This document shows, piece after piece, positions 1 through 11,868 of a stretch of 64,000 nucleotides of DNA. Where the stretch lies: contig NC_056419.1 of assembly GCF_905147365.1 (NCBI RefSeq), positions 2,921,501 through 2,985,500 on the forward strand, given 5' to 3'. The notes under the pieces are model-generated. The model was not told the DNA's origin. It searched no databases and was given only the letters and a program-made list of their open reading frames with translations. Position 1 is the stretch's first letter; every line of letters starts with the position of its first letter. The stretch is from Aricia agestis. Lineage: Eukaryota > Arthropoda > Insecta > Lepidoptera > Lycaenidae. A program made the translations under genes and the position numbers.

Positions 1-1600
1 AACATTTTAAATTGTAAGATCTTACCGACATAGAAATTACAAAACTTCTAGCTAGAATAAAACCCGGTGTAAATGTAATAAGACATGCGCACAAGTCTCA
101 CGATATTCGCTAACTGCTAAGCCCAGTCATTCGTGGTAATATCTACAAGACGCGGGAAATCCCCGGATTTGTACCAGATGAGATTGTCTTGTAACTTGTT
201 AGTCTTTCCACTCGGTATTTGTACGCTAATCTCACTAATTAAGGCTTATGAGTATCTTTGCTTATACGTGTTTTGAAGATATCATTATTCCTATATTTTA
301 AAACAAGTTGTACCTAGTAGTTAAGCTTTAGTAGTGCAGCTCTAGTTTGAAGTTTATGTTATTGCAGTGGACTGTGGAAGCATTATAATTTGTTGCGATC
401 GAAGCAACTAGCAAACTAGTATTGTTTGCTATTTGCTTGATGAATTTGACACACAACATAATATACCTACTTTCAGTGAGGAGGAACTAACTCACACTCA
501 GCCTACTGACCACTGACCTCCATTATACACTTGTATAATGGAGATCAGTGCTGCTGACGTATTGCTTAGCGCCATCTACTTTGAATAACATTAATGTTTT
601 GACTTTTGCATAAATAGAGGCTTCAGGACCGGGAAAATTATTTGGAACAAAAAAATGTAGATTTTATGTATAGATGATGAAGTGGGTAAATTATAAGGTT
701 TGTTCAAAATTTCAAATTACCTATAAAGGAAAAAATGAGCACTTAAATGCTCTCATGCTGTAAAATGTTAGTTACCCGCTTCATCTTAAAAAATTGCTTT
801 AAAATGTTACCCGCTTTATTCGCATATGACTTCCATCTTTCGCAACAATCTCCTATCACAACTCGCAATGTATGCATTAATTTAGCAACCCCGACGTCCA
901 AATTACCCCAAGACGGGGGTAAAAATGTCCCCGGATTAGACGGATTCGCCACTAACAATGGGGATTGTCCATTTTTTTTTAATTTTGCTCATTACTAAAA
1001 CATTTCGAGGAATAAGGTCAGTGACCGTTTTTCTGTATATAAACGAAAAAAATACCCATTAGTTACTTATATTTTTGAACAAATATGTTTAACCTTTGTT
1101 TGACCTTCAATGGCGTTAAATTAGCAATAAATTCGACCAAAATTACGTTTCGAACTTTTGGTAAGCTTCTCGTATCAGCTTTCACATAATCAGAACTTGC
1201 ATTTGACGAACCAGCCATTATAAATAAGATTGAAAGGAAAAAACATACTGCAGAGGTCAATTATTGACCGCCGATGATGACGTCAGAGCGAAACTTTAAA
1301 AATTTATTGAGAAAAAACTAGCCAATGAATTTCAAAATTATTTAATTTATATTCTTAAAATACCCTATTTTAACGAAAAAAAATATAAAAAGTACATGTG
1401 ATTTTTTTTGGACAATGCCCATTTGCATAATCTGTTATCGCGGTCCGACGTGCCACTTTAAATGATAATTACAAAGAGTTTCGGATTTATCACGTGACAA
1501 TTGGGATTTGGGAGTTTTGTCTTAAGGATTTGGTAGAAACTAAAATATTATACGATATAGATAGCAAATAGGCCATATTGTTTTCTATAATAAACCTACA
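1..1600. other. Gene-free left end
   Basis: AT-rich sequence with no convincing exon on either strand. Short open frames at 743-998 (both strands) and 1063-1260 (minus) lack homology that I can recognise and do not splice into anything visible. The only structured item is the small hairpin at 511-550. Confidence 0.5.
511..550. repeat. Miniature hairpin related to the element at 1739-2074
   Basis: Arms 511-528 and 533-550 are inverted copies (one mismatch) around a 4-nt loop. They begin CACTGACCTCCATTATAC, the same terminal sequence as the larger element at 1739-2074. The flanks CTACTGAC and CTGCTGAC (7 of 8 identical) look like an aged 8-bp target duplication. Probably an element reduced to its two ends. 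Confidence 0.55.
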
Positions 1601-1620
1601 TCTGTATTATCTATGTAGTA

Positions 1621-2150
1621 TGTACTATCAGAGACAAAGATATCAGAGAAGTTGTGTCATAACTCATAACTCATAGGCAGTTGGCAGGCCTATGTAATTT
1701 GGTTGTGTTATGTCAAACCCAGCCGATAGACAACCCGTCACTGACCTCCATTATACAAGTACGCTGGACTTATGATACCCACCTGGCTTTTTGTGCCTAT
1801 TTGAAGCGGAATCAGCGCCCCCAATGCGGGGAAAGAGAACTAAATTTGACGTAAAAATGACGTTTGAAAGTCGCCATATTGGCGCTGATAGCAGTAGTGA
1901 GAGTACTTGGAACTAATACTAGTGAAATCAATAACGATTAAGCGGCCATTTGCAATTTACGTCAGATTTAGTTCTCTTCTCCCGCATTGGGAGCGCTGAT
2001 TCCGCTTCAAATAAGCACAAAAAATAGCTGTCATTACAAATAAGTCCAGCGTACTTATATAATGGAGGGTAGTGCAGCCGATAGACAACCCGTGCAAATG
2101 ACGTAGATCCGCCTTCTGCCTATGAATCAATTTCTTCGATGGTATCCGGT
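1621..2150. repeat. MITE family G, copy 1 (interrupted)
   Basis: Ends read GTACTATCAGAGA... and ...TTCGATGGTAT, matching family G copies at 28893-29060, 33117-33290 and 39921-40098. The body (ATGTCAAACCCAGC core) is split by the element at 1739-2074. Confidence 0.55.
1739..2074. mobile_element. TIR element family C with 19-bp flanking duplication
   Basis: Ends are inverted copies: CACTGACCTCCATTATA at the left, and the complement of CACTACCCTCCATTATA at the right. Further inside, AAGTACGCTGGACTTAT pairs with its complement near 2040-2057, and the GAATCAGCGC stretches also pair. It is flanked by a perfect 19-bp direct repeat at 1720-1738 and 2075-2093. No coding capacity is seen. Confidence 0.7.
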
Positions 2151-2187
2151 AGAAGTATTAGTGTTCTGTGGATATTACAGTATATTA

Positions 2188-2838
2188 ACGCCGTTCCTAA
2201 TATTTGATCTATCTCTGGTTTTGCCCTACTAGAGATAGGAATAGCTCACAATTGACATAAAATATATGTCTCTATAAGTTTGTGCGTTTTAAGATGATAT
2301 GGGTGACACTTCTCATATTCCTTGCTACGGGTTTTTTTTACAATAAAACAAAAAAAATCAAAATGTAATAAATTATATATTCCATCTACAAAAACAAATG
2401 TTTCCTACAATTGTAAATGAATAAAAATTAAAAGTTGCTAAATGCTAACTTATTAATATAAAATTATAAATTTTAACTGTGAAAATTATTGTTACGAAAA
2501 TATTTGAAAAATGTCAGATGCATGAAATGGAACTTATGCCAATAGAGATTGACACTGTTGAATCGAAATCAAATCGATAAAAAGGGCGGCCATTTTAAAT
2601 TGCCGGCGCCACTCTGAAACGTCAGTACGAAATCGATAATTTCGATTGCAATTCCTTTACGAAGTGATTCGATATTTTTAAATTATCGATTCATTTTCTT
2701 AGGTAACTTCCCTACTATTGTCAATTATAATGTGTCACCCATATCATCTTAAAACGCACAAACTATAATGTCTAATGTGAGCTATTCCTATCTCTAGTAG
2801 GGCCAAACCAGAAATAGATCAAATATTGGGAACCGTCG
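2188..2838. repeat. MITE family B, copy 1, interrupted by a second palindromic element
   Basis: Outer arms carry CGTTCCTAATATTTGATC... and its complement near 2820-2836, the same ends as the intact copy at 12596-12756, with flanking TA. The centre is displaced by the inverted-repeat element at 2277-2764. Confidence 0.7.
2277..2764. repeat. Palindromic element inserted in family B copy 1
   Basis: Arms AGTTTGTGCGTTTTAAGATG... and the complement ending at 2764 are near perfect over about 35 bp. A flanking ATA at 2274-2276 and 2765-2767 suggests a 3-bp target duplication. The interior is AT-rich with ATCGATTT motifs and is non-coding. Confidence 0.65.
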
Positions 2839-2930
2839 TAAGTGTACTAGCAGTATGTTAGCAGTAGCGTTTGTCGTATCACATCGCACGCGCGCTAAAC
2901 TTGTATCTCTCAAGTTGGACGCAGCTTAGT

Positions 2931-3441
2931 TATAGTCTGGCATAAAACTGAAGAAATTAAAAAGTGGCAACATCGTAGTGTCATCCCTTTTTTCTTAGGG
3001 GGTATTACATTATCATTTATATTGGATCATTTCTATGATCATATACAGGGTGTAACAAAAATAAGTGATAATACTTTAGGGTGTGTACGTGTTCCTTGTA
3101 GAGAGTTCACTGTGAAAGTAGCAGCTCTGAAAGACGAAATTTTTTTTTCACTTTTGTATGGGCAAGCGCCCGAACGTCACGAGTTTTCCCGTACAAAAGT
3201 GAAAAAAAAATTTGGTCTTTCAGCGCTGCTACTTTCACAGTGTACTCTCTATAAGGAACACGTACACACCCTAAAGTATTATCACTTATTTTTGTTACAC
3301 CTTGTATAGGATCCAATATAATATATGATCATTTGATCATATCTGCGTATTACATTATCATATTTAATTGATCATATTTTACGTCATATGTGGTTTCAAT
3401 GTTGCCACTTTTTAATTTCTTCACTTTTATGCCAGACTATA
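2931..3441. repeat. MITE family E, copy 1 with family D nested inside
   Basis: Arms at 2931-2972 and 3400-3441 are inverted copies (TATAGTCTGGCATAAAACTG and AATTAAAAAGTGGCAAC blocks). A compact copy of the same family is at 44552-44688. The centre holds the family D palindrome 3044-3308. Confidence 0.7.
3044..3308. repeat. Palindromic MITE family D, copy 1
   Basis: Starts ACAGGGTGTAACAAAAATAA and ends with its complement. The two halves are so alike that both strands show nearly the same open frame, which is therefore not a gene. Further full or partial copies lie at 47700-47755, 48395-48553, 55075-55493, 58850-58930, 61910-62068 and 63600-63670. Confidence 0.8.
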
Positions 3442-3755
3442 ATACCCTACTCAACCCTACTGTATAGACTATATAGTATAGACTATTAGAGGAATATCAA
3501 TAAACAGTTTGGTCTCCAGATAAAAAGACCTCTTGCTTCTTGTCTCTTTCATTACTATCTCACTCTAACGTCGACCTGTGGAAGCAAGATAGCGTTAAAT
3601 TCATGAGCGAGTGACACAGAAATTAGTTATGAGTTTATGACTTATGAGTTATGATAGGCTTTTTCAAAACTTTTCCCTATTTGCTGACCAGACTTAGTCA
3701 TTAAAAAAATATATAATAAGAATACCACAATAATAGAATAATCAACATACAGTGC

Positions 3756-3761
3756 TTTATT
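3756..3761 (-). terminator. Candidate MMS19 poly(A) signal
   Basis: AATAAA on the minus strand about 360 nt beyond the MMS19 stop codon. It is the first canonical hexamer that I found downstream. Confidence 0.4.
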
Positions 3762-4120
3762 TATAAAATATATTATAAACATCGTAGAAAACTTTAATTT
3801 CAACAAAGTGTTATAAATACCGAATCAGGCTAATATTGTCCTTAAAATGCAGTGAATAAGCTAATTCTCTATCTTTATTAGGTCGTTATTATAATTATTA
3901 CTATGTATCGGGCTCCTATAACTGAATATTTACGTCAGTAGCTGTAAAACATACTCGTAAGTAATCGCAAAACTAAACAAGATAATAATATTGCTTTTAG
4001 CACTCTTTTTCGTTATTCTTTGACGACTTTCAACAATCTCTCTTGGATATTTTTGTCTTATTTTTCACAAATTGACCTTGGCAATTAATTTCTTCTATTT
4101 CTCCTTTAGATAATTCCTTT

Positions 4121-7100
4121 CTAATCTTCTTTATTTTCCCCTGGAGAGCCGACTAAGAACCACCTAGTTCGGGCTTTGACGGCGGCATTTCGAACTAGTC
4201 TCTTTTTATCGTCAAGAGATGGCGCTAAATCCAACAGCACATCTCTCTTGTATGGTAGCAGCAAAACAGTCTGATATGTGCTGGCGATCTCGTAAAGACA
4301 TTGGAGGCTTTTTATCCGTACATCCTGAAAATAATAGTTGATATTGGTAATCCTAATTTACTGCTTACTGCAATAGTTATTCCTTGTTTACTAAAAATAC
4401 GCAGTTTAAACATTGTGTACTGTGTAGGACTTACCATAGATTTCACATAAGTAGACAATCTGACGAGCCGCGGCAAAATGGTCTGTAAACTCTGAGCGAT
4501 AGTGACGTGTTTAGCTTGAACAAAATGTATCAGAACATCCATCATCACAATCAACAAGTCCTTATTATCGAAATCTAGCGCGTCGATTAGTAAAGGCGCG
4601 ATCTGAAAAACACGAAGTTTAAAATAGTGGGATAACAAAATTAACAGTGGTAGGAACTGCAGTAGGCTACAGTAGTAAAAAAGTTTAAGCATGTTTAGTT
4701 TAACGAAAAAAAACACTACAAAATAAAAATAGCACGATGTAACTAGAAATCAACGCCATCTATCCAAAGCAATGTGAACGAATTTTAGCAAGTGGTTGAC
4801 ATAATATAAATAATAATATTATCATAGTGGATGGATAGATGTAGTATGACTTTCGTTTTAACGACAACAGACTATAGTTTATGATTTCACCGCGTGTAAA
4901 TTCTTCTCACCTTACTAATTTCACTATTAATAACTGTCTTAGGTGTACCCCCGATTACGTAAGCCCAGCTCAAATAATACGTCTCTTTGGCGTCGACACT
5001 GAGTGTCTGTTTGTCCATCAGTCCTGCGAAACTCTGGAATACTCTCTGCCGGTAGAAGAGACTAGTTCTGCAGTGGTGACGGACGTTCAAACATTCTGTG
5101 GAGTCGGACATTATTGTGTGTATCGCTTCTGCTCCGTGGCTACAGTAGATTGGGTCCAAGATTGATAATGTTATCTGAAATTAAAAAATATATTGTTGAT
5201 TATAACGTTTCACACCACGTCAGCCTGGTACCGTGCTAAGTACCTGAAAGACTTGTGTTACAGGTACCAGACAAGCGAAATATATTTAATACTTTTATAC
5301 TATACATATATATTTAAGATTTTTATTATTTCATACACATATTTATCACTCATTCAGACCCGAGAACATTGAATACTTTTTTATTCCGTCGGCGAGATTC
5401 GAACCCACGACCCCCGGCTAATTATAAGACTATTTTGTTTTTTTTTATAGAATTTAGCACCTTTTAGTGAGGTTTATTTGTGGTAGTTTTATGTAGCACA
5501 AAAAACATTGTAGCCTTACGAATTTTACCGCCATCTGTTGAGTATCATTTGTAAACACTAATAACGCTCAAGAGATGGCGTTATACAGCTTTATTATTGG
5601 ATTTCTTGAAAATGGCGTACTTATCATTATATTTCATCAAGCTCTTATTATAACAGTTGGTTACCACTTACCATATAACGCCGCAAACCATATATAGGCG
5701 GCAAAAAAGCTATAAAGCTAGAGGCAACTACTCACTTTAACATATGCAACAGGGTCTGTCAGCTTTTTCACTGTTTACGGCGTTAACGCCTCTAGTCCAC
5801 CGAAGCTGCGAACTGCGAAAACTCTGCGAAACCAATGCGAAACAGCAATAGAGTGAGATGCAATATAACGAACTATCGTGTGGCGAATGAGACAGTAAAT
5901 CGGTCGCCGCTGTTTCGCAGTTCACAGCGTCGGTGGACTATAGGCGTAAGTACGGTGTCTTTCCGATCTTTACCGGAAGCGACAGCGGCCGACAAAAATT
6001 CAAACAAAATGCCACTTTATGACCTAGGCTATAGGTATTCATTTTCTACCTACGCGACGTTGGTCTAGCGACCTATGACGTCGCCACTTTGTAGTTACCC
6101 CTACTACCACTTGCCACTTGCCACTTTATGACCTAGGCTATAGGTATTCATTTTCTACCTACGCGACGTTGGTCTAGCGACCTATGACGTCGCCACTTTG
6201 TAGTAAATGAAACTTTATTGTACAAAATGAAAGTGTCATTTTATTTGAACTTTTGTCGGTCGCGGTCGCTTTTTTCGCGGCCTTTATTATTTATATTTTA
6301 TACAATACATAAAAATATGATCTAACCTTCTGTAGCCAGAATTTGAAATGTTCACTACCTCGCATTACTAACGCTTTCGTTACAAAACCATACAAATATA
6401 TTAATCTTGGGCATAACCTTTCGTCCTTAGTACAGTCTTTTAAATAACTCTTTATCATCTCATATAGGACTTCGAATTTCGTTCCATGCTCAGCCTTATT
6501 TAGGGCATGTGCTATTAGATAGTAAGATTTCTGTCTCACTGTACAATTTTCACTGTTTAGCGCTAGATTCAATGACAAATTAATAATACCATCCATGTAC
6601 TTATTCCATACATTTTGATGTACAGATGTGTACAAAGACTGCAATATTAGGAAATAGTTTTCACTCATACATGTTTTGTCTAATAGCATATCTGTGTGTT
6701 TAGAAAGAATATTCGTCTGTTTTTCTTCTGGCAAACTTGCTATTGTGCTTGATATTAACTCGTAGCCTTGTGATAGAGATTCTTGGGGGCCGTTTAAATC
6801 TTTCAATAGCCATGACAATATGGAATCGATTAGTCCATGGTCACTCTCGATTTGAACTAGCTTTTCTTCGGTGTACAAACTTGTGTCTGATAGTGAATTA
6901 TTAAGCGCTTTTACAGCTATTGGAGCCTCTTCGACATTAGTGGTAATCAATCTTAAGATCTCACTTATAATCATTTTGGTAAAGTCGTTTAAACTTGCTA
7001 AACTCGTCAATAGATTAAGACGCTTCTGCAATGTCACTTTATCTTCCATTAAATTGTCCAAATCACATTTTCCTTTGACTACTAAGTTCATTATTATTTC

Positions 7101-10100
7101 GGGATACCTCTTAGCTATACTGTGGATGGTTTCTACGCTGTATTTCAATAACTCATCATCATTAGAATTCTGTATGTTATATATTAAAATCTCAACAAAC
7201 GGTACCACTAAGTCCATATTCAAAACATCTTTGACTCGTATCAATGTCTTGAATCCAGCAATTTGATGGTCTTTTGACGGCACACTAGCAGCGTTCAAAC
7301 ATAGCTGAGGTATTTCTTGCGCTTGCGCTACCTCTTCTAAAACATCCCAATGTTTAACAAGCTCGTACAAATCGCCCAAGAAATCTAGACTCGCTGTTTG
7401 TAACTTTGCTGATGTTTTAAACTCATAATACGCTAGAACTGCTGGTATCATAGATTTTGTGATAATTACACAAGATTCTTTAGAGGAATTTGCAACAGTT
7501 AGTAACACTTTTGACGCTTGCAAGAACTGCATTACCGTATTGGAGTCAGCTATGACAGTTTGTAGGGATATTAGTATGCCTTTGAGGAAGTTTTCGAAAG
7601 CCTGGTCTGTGTTAGCGGTGGTCGCTAGTTTAGCAACTAAAGCCTGCAACGCCTCGTGAGCTGCCATCCTTATTTCATCGTCCGTTTTATGTGTTATCTC
7701 CCTGTTTATTGAGGACCACAAAGTTTTCAAAAATGGTGTGTAGCTTTCAGCTTTGAAGGTCTTACAGCTTTCAGCCTAGAAAAAGGTAAAATAATGATTT
7801 ATATATGTATAAGTGTGTAAGTGTGTAAGTGTTTATATTTTGATATTATTAGCAAAAAAGTGCTAAGTACTTGAAGGAAACAAACAGTAAAAAAATACAA
7901 GAAAACTAAAACTATTGATGATGATATATTTTCCATTCATCTCAAAACAAACCCATACTACTTAACCAGATAACACAACACATGCATGCATTGTGATATC
8001 TGGTTAAGTAGTAACATTAAAATTCAAAATTGGCAACATTTTTTCCACCTCTACTGAACTGTTTGGATACTTACCAGTAACTTCAAAGAATCCAACTTTG
8101 CTATTCGTAGATTAGAATCCAGTTTCTCAACTAGCAGCATCAGACATTGCTCTCCAAACTCCGGGATAGCACATAAACACGGACAGAGAGCTGCCGCTAG
8201 GTTATCCCTGGTCACCGGAGCAGGATCATTCGGAGATGGGTGGAAGTCAATAGGATAGTAGCAGGATATGACCTCAAACATCTCTTCAACAAGATGCCCG
8301 ATAGGTATATGTGATAGGAACTTTGGTAGGAAATTGAATAGGAATAGGAGATTACGTGGATCTCTCTCCCCGTCCATTGCTGATATGACACCATAGAGGA
8401 AGTCTGGACCAAGTGTCTTCATGTCTGGAAACAAAAAAAAATCTTATAGGGTTCATATAGGCATCATTGGACACTGGATGTTCAGTGTATTTTCAAAGAT
8501 ACATAATATTTTAATGAAAACAATTATTGGTTTTGATTTTGTATGTTTTTGGCATGTGTTTAAAATCAGGCTTCACAGTTTTGTACAGCCAAAAAAATTA
8601 TGTAAAATATTATATAATATTATATTGTAGAAAGTAGGTATATTATTCATTTTAATTGTTTAAACGACAACAAAAGTCAGACAAATAGTGGCAAAACAAA
8701 ATAGTCTCATAATATTTACCCCCTAATTTAAAAAAATCCATTTAACATCATAAGGGAATTAATATGTGTGTTTCTAGCTTTAAGGGTTTAAGCTGATTTT
8801 TGATCTATCAATCAGTTTTTATGTATTATAATAGAATATTTAACATTGTTGTTTGTTTTTTTTTATGAACTAAAGGGGCAAACGAGCAAACGGGTCACCT
8901 GATGGAAAGCAACTTCCGTCGCCCATGGACACTCGCAGCATCAGAAGAGCTGCAGGTGCGTTGCCGGCCTTTTAAGAGGGAATAGGGTAATAGAGGAAGG
9001 TAGGGATGGAAAGGGAACGGAATAAGGGAAAGTAGGGAAGGGAATAGGGTAGGGGATTGGGCCTCCGGTAAACTCACTCACTCGGCGAAACACAGCGCAA
9101 GAGCTGTTTCACGCCGGTTTTCTGTGAGGACGTGGTATTTCTCCGGTCGAGCCGGCCCATTCGTGCCGAAGCATGGCTCTCCCACGTCAACATTTATGTG
9201 ATAAATTAGCTAAATTATTTGTTATCATGACTATAACAGCTGTTCCCATTATTGTAGTAATATAAATTATTATATATTAAAGATACTGAACTTTGACTCT
9301 AACAAGATAAAGTGTTATCAAGTTAACTAGGTAAGTTCCTCAGATTTATTAAAACATCAACATAATATAATTTTAACAAGTAACAACTACACATTTAATT
9401 AATTGAAGTGGTTTTTTTTTTTACCCAACCAAATATTGACTGTAATATAGTCAATATTACAGTCAATATTTGGTTGGGTAAAAAAAAACACCAGATTAAA
9501 ATTCTGTTAGAATATGACCTTTTGGAGTTTAGTTAAGTAAATAACAGTAATTTTATGTCTCTTAATGTCATGTGTTCCCTAAAAACATGCTATGAGTCAC
9601 TAACTTCATCATTATGCCACAACTTTATAGCATCAACAAGTCATAATAGATTGACTAAAAGCAACTTACATTCAACATCTCTGTCCATTAGCTTCTGTAG
9701 CGTGGAGTATATGTTAGACCTATCTTGTCTCACCTGCGACTGACAAGGCACTTCTCGAAACAAAACAGAAAAGTATTCACCGCAGCTTTGGACATCATAA
9801 TTATCCATCTCCATTATCCTCAAATAGCCCTCCAAAACTGGAGGTATCACTCGATGATTATCTTTAAGGCGATCAATATAAAACTTTGATATAAATTTTA
9901 GTTGCATAGCTGTTAGGTAATCTTTTGGGATTTCTTTTAATAATTTGGTAAAAAACCTCATTCCTTTTTCTCTTAGTTCTGGTTCTTTGTTAGTTAGAAC
10001 GCCAGCCATGTTCTCAACAATATTAGTAATATCTATTCTTCCTCTCATTATATCTGAAAATATTAAAAAGACAATAAGAATAGCTATGTTTTAATGGGTT

Positions 10101-10279
10101 TTTAGAACATTACCAAAGAATGTATATGACTTATTTTACTTAAATATGCATCTAAAATACGGAAAACGTAGTGAAAAATTATACTTTTTACCTGAAATAA
10201 TGTTATTTGTTTCTTGAAATATGGTCTCAGACTTCATGATTTCATCAGCCAATTCAGGCTTAAACCAGATAGAATCCAT
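4121..10279 (-). CDS. MMS19: MMS19, cytosolic Fe-S cluster targeting factor (7 exons)
   Basis: Exons 10279-10192, 10053-9670, 8424-8075, 7775-6327, 5174-4911, 4602-4435 and 4324-4121 join in frame (2907 nt, 968 aa, stop TAG). Every junction is GT/AG. MMS19 is a HEAT-repeat scaffold that, with CIAO1 and CIAO2B, hands Fe-S clusters to nuclear and cytosolic apoproteins such as XPD and replicative polymerases. Family blocks are easily seen: DGERDPRNLLFLF and PIDFHPSPNDP in exon 3, VTKALVMRG at the end of exon 4, MSDSTECL in exon 5, and the conserved C-terminus LDDKKRLVRNAA...WFLVGSPG in exon 7. Human MMS19 is 1030 aa, so this looks full length. The start ATG at 10279 opens MDSIWFKPELADEI, the only in-frame choice joining exon 2. 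Head-to-head with DNLZ, 1.6 kb apart, with repeats between. Introns 2, 3 and 4 hold transposable elements. Confidence 0.93.
5205..5425 (-). mobile_element. tRNA-derived SINE, truncated copy in MMS19 intron 4
   Basis: The minus strand carries a pol III B-box-like GGTTCGAATCTC preceded by GGGGGTCGTG, then CCGACGGAATAAAAA, the AT-rich middle and the CAGGTACTTAGCAC tail. This is the same family as the full copy at 62072-62357. The A-box end is missing. Confidence 0.65.
5793..5946. repeat. Palindromic MITE in MMS19 intron 4
   Basis: CTAGTCCACCGAAGCTGCGA and its complement near 5920-5945 form imperfect terminal arms with GCGAAAC repeats inside. No coding content. Confidence 0.55.
5977..6281. repeat. 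TIR element containing an 85-bp perfect direct repeat
   Basis: Ends GCGACAGCGGCCGACAAAAA and the complement of GCGACCGCGACCGACAAAAG. Inside, an 85-bp block starting GCCACTTTATGACCTAGG occurs identically at 6011 and 6120 (period 109 bp). Lies in MMS19 intron 4, just downstream of exon 4. Confidence 0.6.
7949..8014. repeat. Hairpin in MMS19 intron 3
   Basis: ACTACTTAACCAGATA and its inverted copy flank a short spacer rich in TGCATG. Looks like a very small inverted-repeat element in the 299-nt intron. Confidence 0.5.
8855..9186 (-). mobile_element. SINE-like family S, copy 1 (MMS19 intron 2)
   Basis: Minus-strand copy. The A-rich tail is at the left (poly-T on plus), followed by GGGGCAAACGAGCAAACGGG and a (GGGAATAGGG)-type purine tract, and the head ends ...GGCTCTCCCACGT. 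Five more copies lie in the window. The open frames inside are accidental. Confidence 0.75.
9413..9492. repeat. Near-perfect hairpin in MMS19 intron 2
   Basis: TTTTTTTTACCCAACCAAAT... and its complement form arms of about 31 bp around a 9-nt loop. Typical of a minimal palindromic MITE. Confidence 0.55.
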
Positions 10280-10554
10280 AATGTGATGTATTTTAGGATA
10301 AGTCTAATTTGTTAAACAAGCGAAAATTTGTTGTTTTTTTGTTAAAATCGTGTAATTATTTGTAATTACCAGTTTACATATTTTTCACCTTACTGTGTTG
10401 TTTTTTCTGGTACTTATATTTATGCTGATTTTATTAGTAAATAAAATCTAAATAGAAATTTGTATTTAGGTTGATATAATTAAAAATCCATGAATTATAC
10501 TGAAAGCTAAGAATTTTTAAAGATAGAGTTTTATTTTTAAGGTTAGTATTTATC

Positions 10555-10790
10555 TTTTTTTTTTATTTTCCTTCCTCTCCTTGGTTGATAACCCCGGGGC
10601 CCTCGCCATAGTGTACAGCGGGTAATGGTAATGACGCCTGACGAACAATGGTAAATCGTGGTGCGCAATCGGGGAGTTGTCGGGTTTTTGGGCACACTAC
10701 AAAGGAATCGTGGCGTAGCGTAGCCTGCAGTGGTGTTGTCACCGACCGCTGACCGGGATAGCGCACTTTTTACTGTGTACTGGGCCTTAT
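10555..10790 (-). mobile_element. Retroelement-like fragment with poly(A)
   Basis: GC-rich block that on the minus strand ends in GGAGAGGAAGGAAAATAAAA, i.e. an A-rich 3' end. Composition differs sharply from its AT-rich surroundings. Family not identified. Confidence 0.35.
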
Positions 10791-10904
10791 AGATGAATGA
10801 TCAGCGTCCACCATCGCCTTTTGCGCTATTTCTTTTTTATATCTTTCTGGCGGTACACACTTCTGTAATACTTGTAATAACATAATATTATGTATAATAT
10901 TAAC

Positions 10905-11275
10905 TCCCACACCAGTTTCGGTGACGGTGGCCGGTTTCATTGAAACCAGGCCAGTTACGCAGGAGTAATTTTATAGTGCCCAAGTGTGTGCGCAGTACAC
11001 ATGAGCACTCTCTTTTCCTTTACTCTCATAACCTAGTGGGACGGAAGACCGACACGACTCGCGAGAGATCAGACACAAGACCGACTTTTACATGCCCATC
11101 CGACGCATGGATCATCAGGTGATCAGCCTGCATAATGGTTAGGACAATGATTGTCCTAGCCATACTTGGAAATAACATGTTTCCAACGCGGGAATCGAAC
11201 TCACAAACTAATTATATCGAACCCATGACCTCCGAGTCACGAGCCGCGCTCTAAACCACTGGACCACGGAGGCAT
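10905..11275 (-). mobile_element. tRNA-headed SINE (second family)
   Basis: On the minus strand it begins GCCTCCGTGGTCCAGTGGTT, an A-box-like tRNA start, followed by a CGGAGGTCATGGGTTCGAT B-box region. It continues through a body that includes ACCTGATGATCC and ends in an AT-rich tail near 10905. Fragments recur near 54640-54670 and 55040. A non-tRNA body follows, so it is not a tRNA gene. Confidence 0.6.
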
Positions 11276-11304
11276 ACACTAATAATAATTGTTAACAGCC
11301 AACA

Positions 11305-11475
11305 GGGGCTGTACCACGAAACAGTTTTGAGACTCAAACAATCGGACGAGAATGTCGCGTCCTACTCTAACAATCGTGAAAATAAGACGTTGTTACTTGT
11401 TAGAGCAGGTCGCAGGACACGACAATCTCTTTTAATTCGTGTTTGAGTCTCAAAACGGTTTCGTAGTAGGTCTCC
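11305..11475. repeat. Palindromic MITE family A, copy 1
   Basis: GTACCACGAAACAGTTTTGA and its complement at 11450-11472 bound a short hairpin-forming element. Other copies: 32825-32948 and the arms of 56825-57492. Confidence 0.65.
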
Positions 11476-11868
11476 TGGTATGTAAATAAGACTGGAATAC
11501 GTCTTATAAACAGTATGTAAATAAATAGCCACAGCCGTAATTATTACTTTTACGTCCATCGCAAGTTTATTGCCAGGCAGCAATGAGCAATACGCGGTAT
11601 GAACACCAAGTGACCGTGCCCTACAGGCTACAACTGCTGTTGTGCATTGCAAAGCGTGGCCCATCCCTTGTGTACTTGGGCCTTAAACACAGCCTTAAAA
11701 TTGCACACTAAAAAAAAGTTAATGTCACTGTCAAGTGTCATAGGAGAGGGACATTCATTTTTGACTTTGACATATTTTGGTCAGCGGAACGCAGCATGGT
11801 ACTTTGAAAATTTATTCTAATATGATGAAATAGTTGTTGCATAAATATTGTAATAATCAAATAAGTTT

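Noticed and set aside
18..113. Possible C-terminal exon at the left edge (about 31 codons, plus strand)
   Set aside because: Only one weak acceptor and no recognisable sequence. Cannot be tested without the upstream region.
1063..1260. Short minus-strand frame containing a KADTRSLPKV-like stretch
   Set aside because: Faintly recalls a transposon-associated protein family, but it is about 50 codons from its ATG and has no joining exon. Too weak to annotate.
3022..3316. Overlapping open frames on both strands with nearly the same protein
   Set aside because: Produced by the two halves of palindromic family D. Not a gene.
6871..7266. 131-codon plus-strand open frame
   Set aside because: Antisense to MMS19 exon 4.
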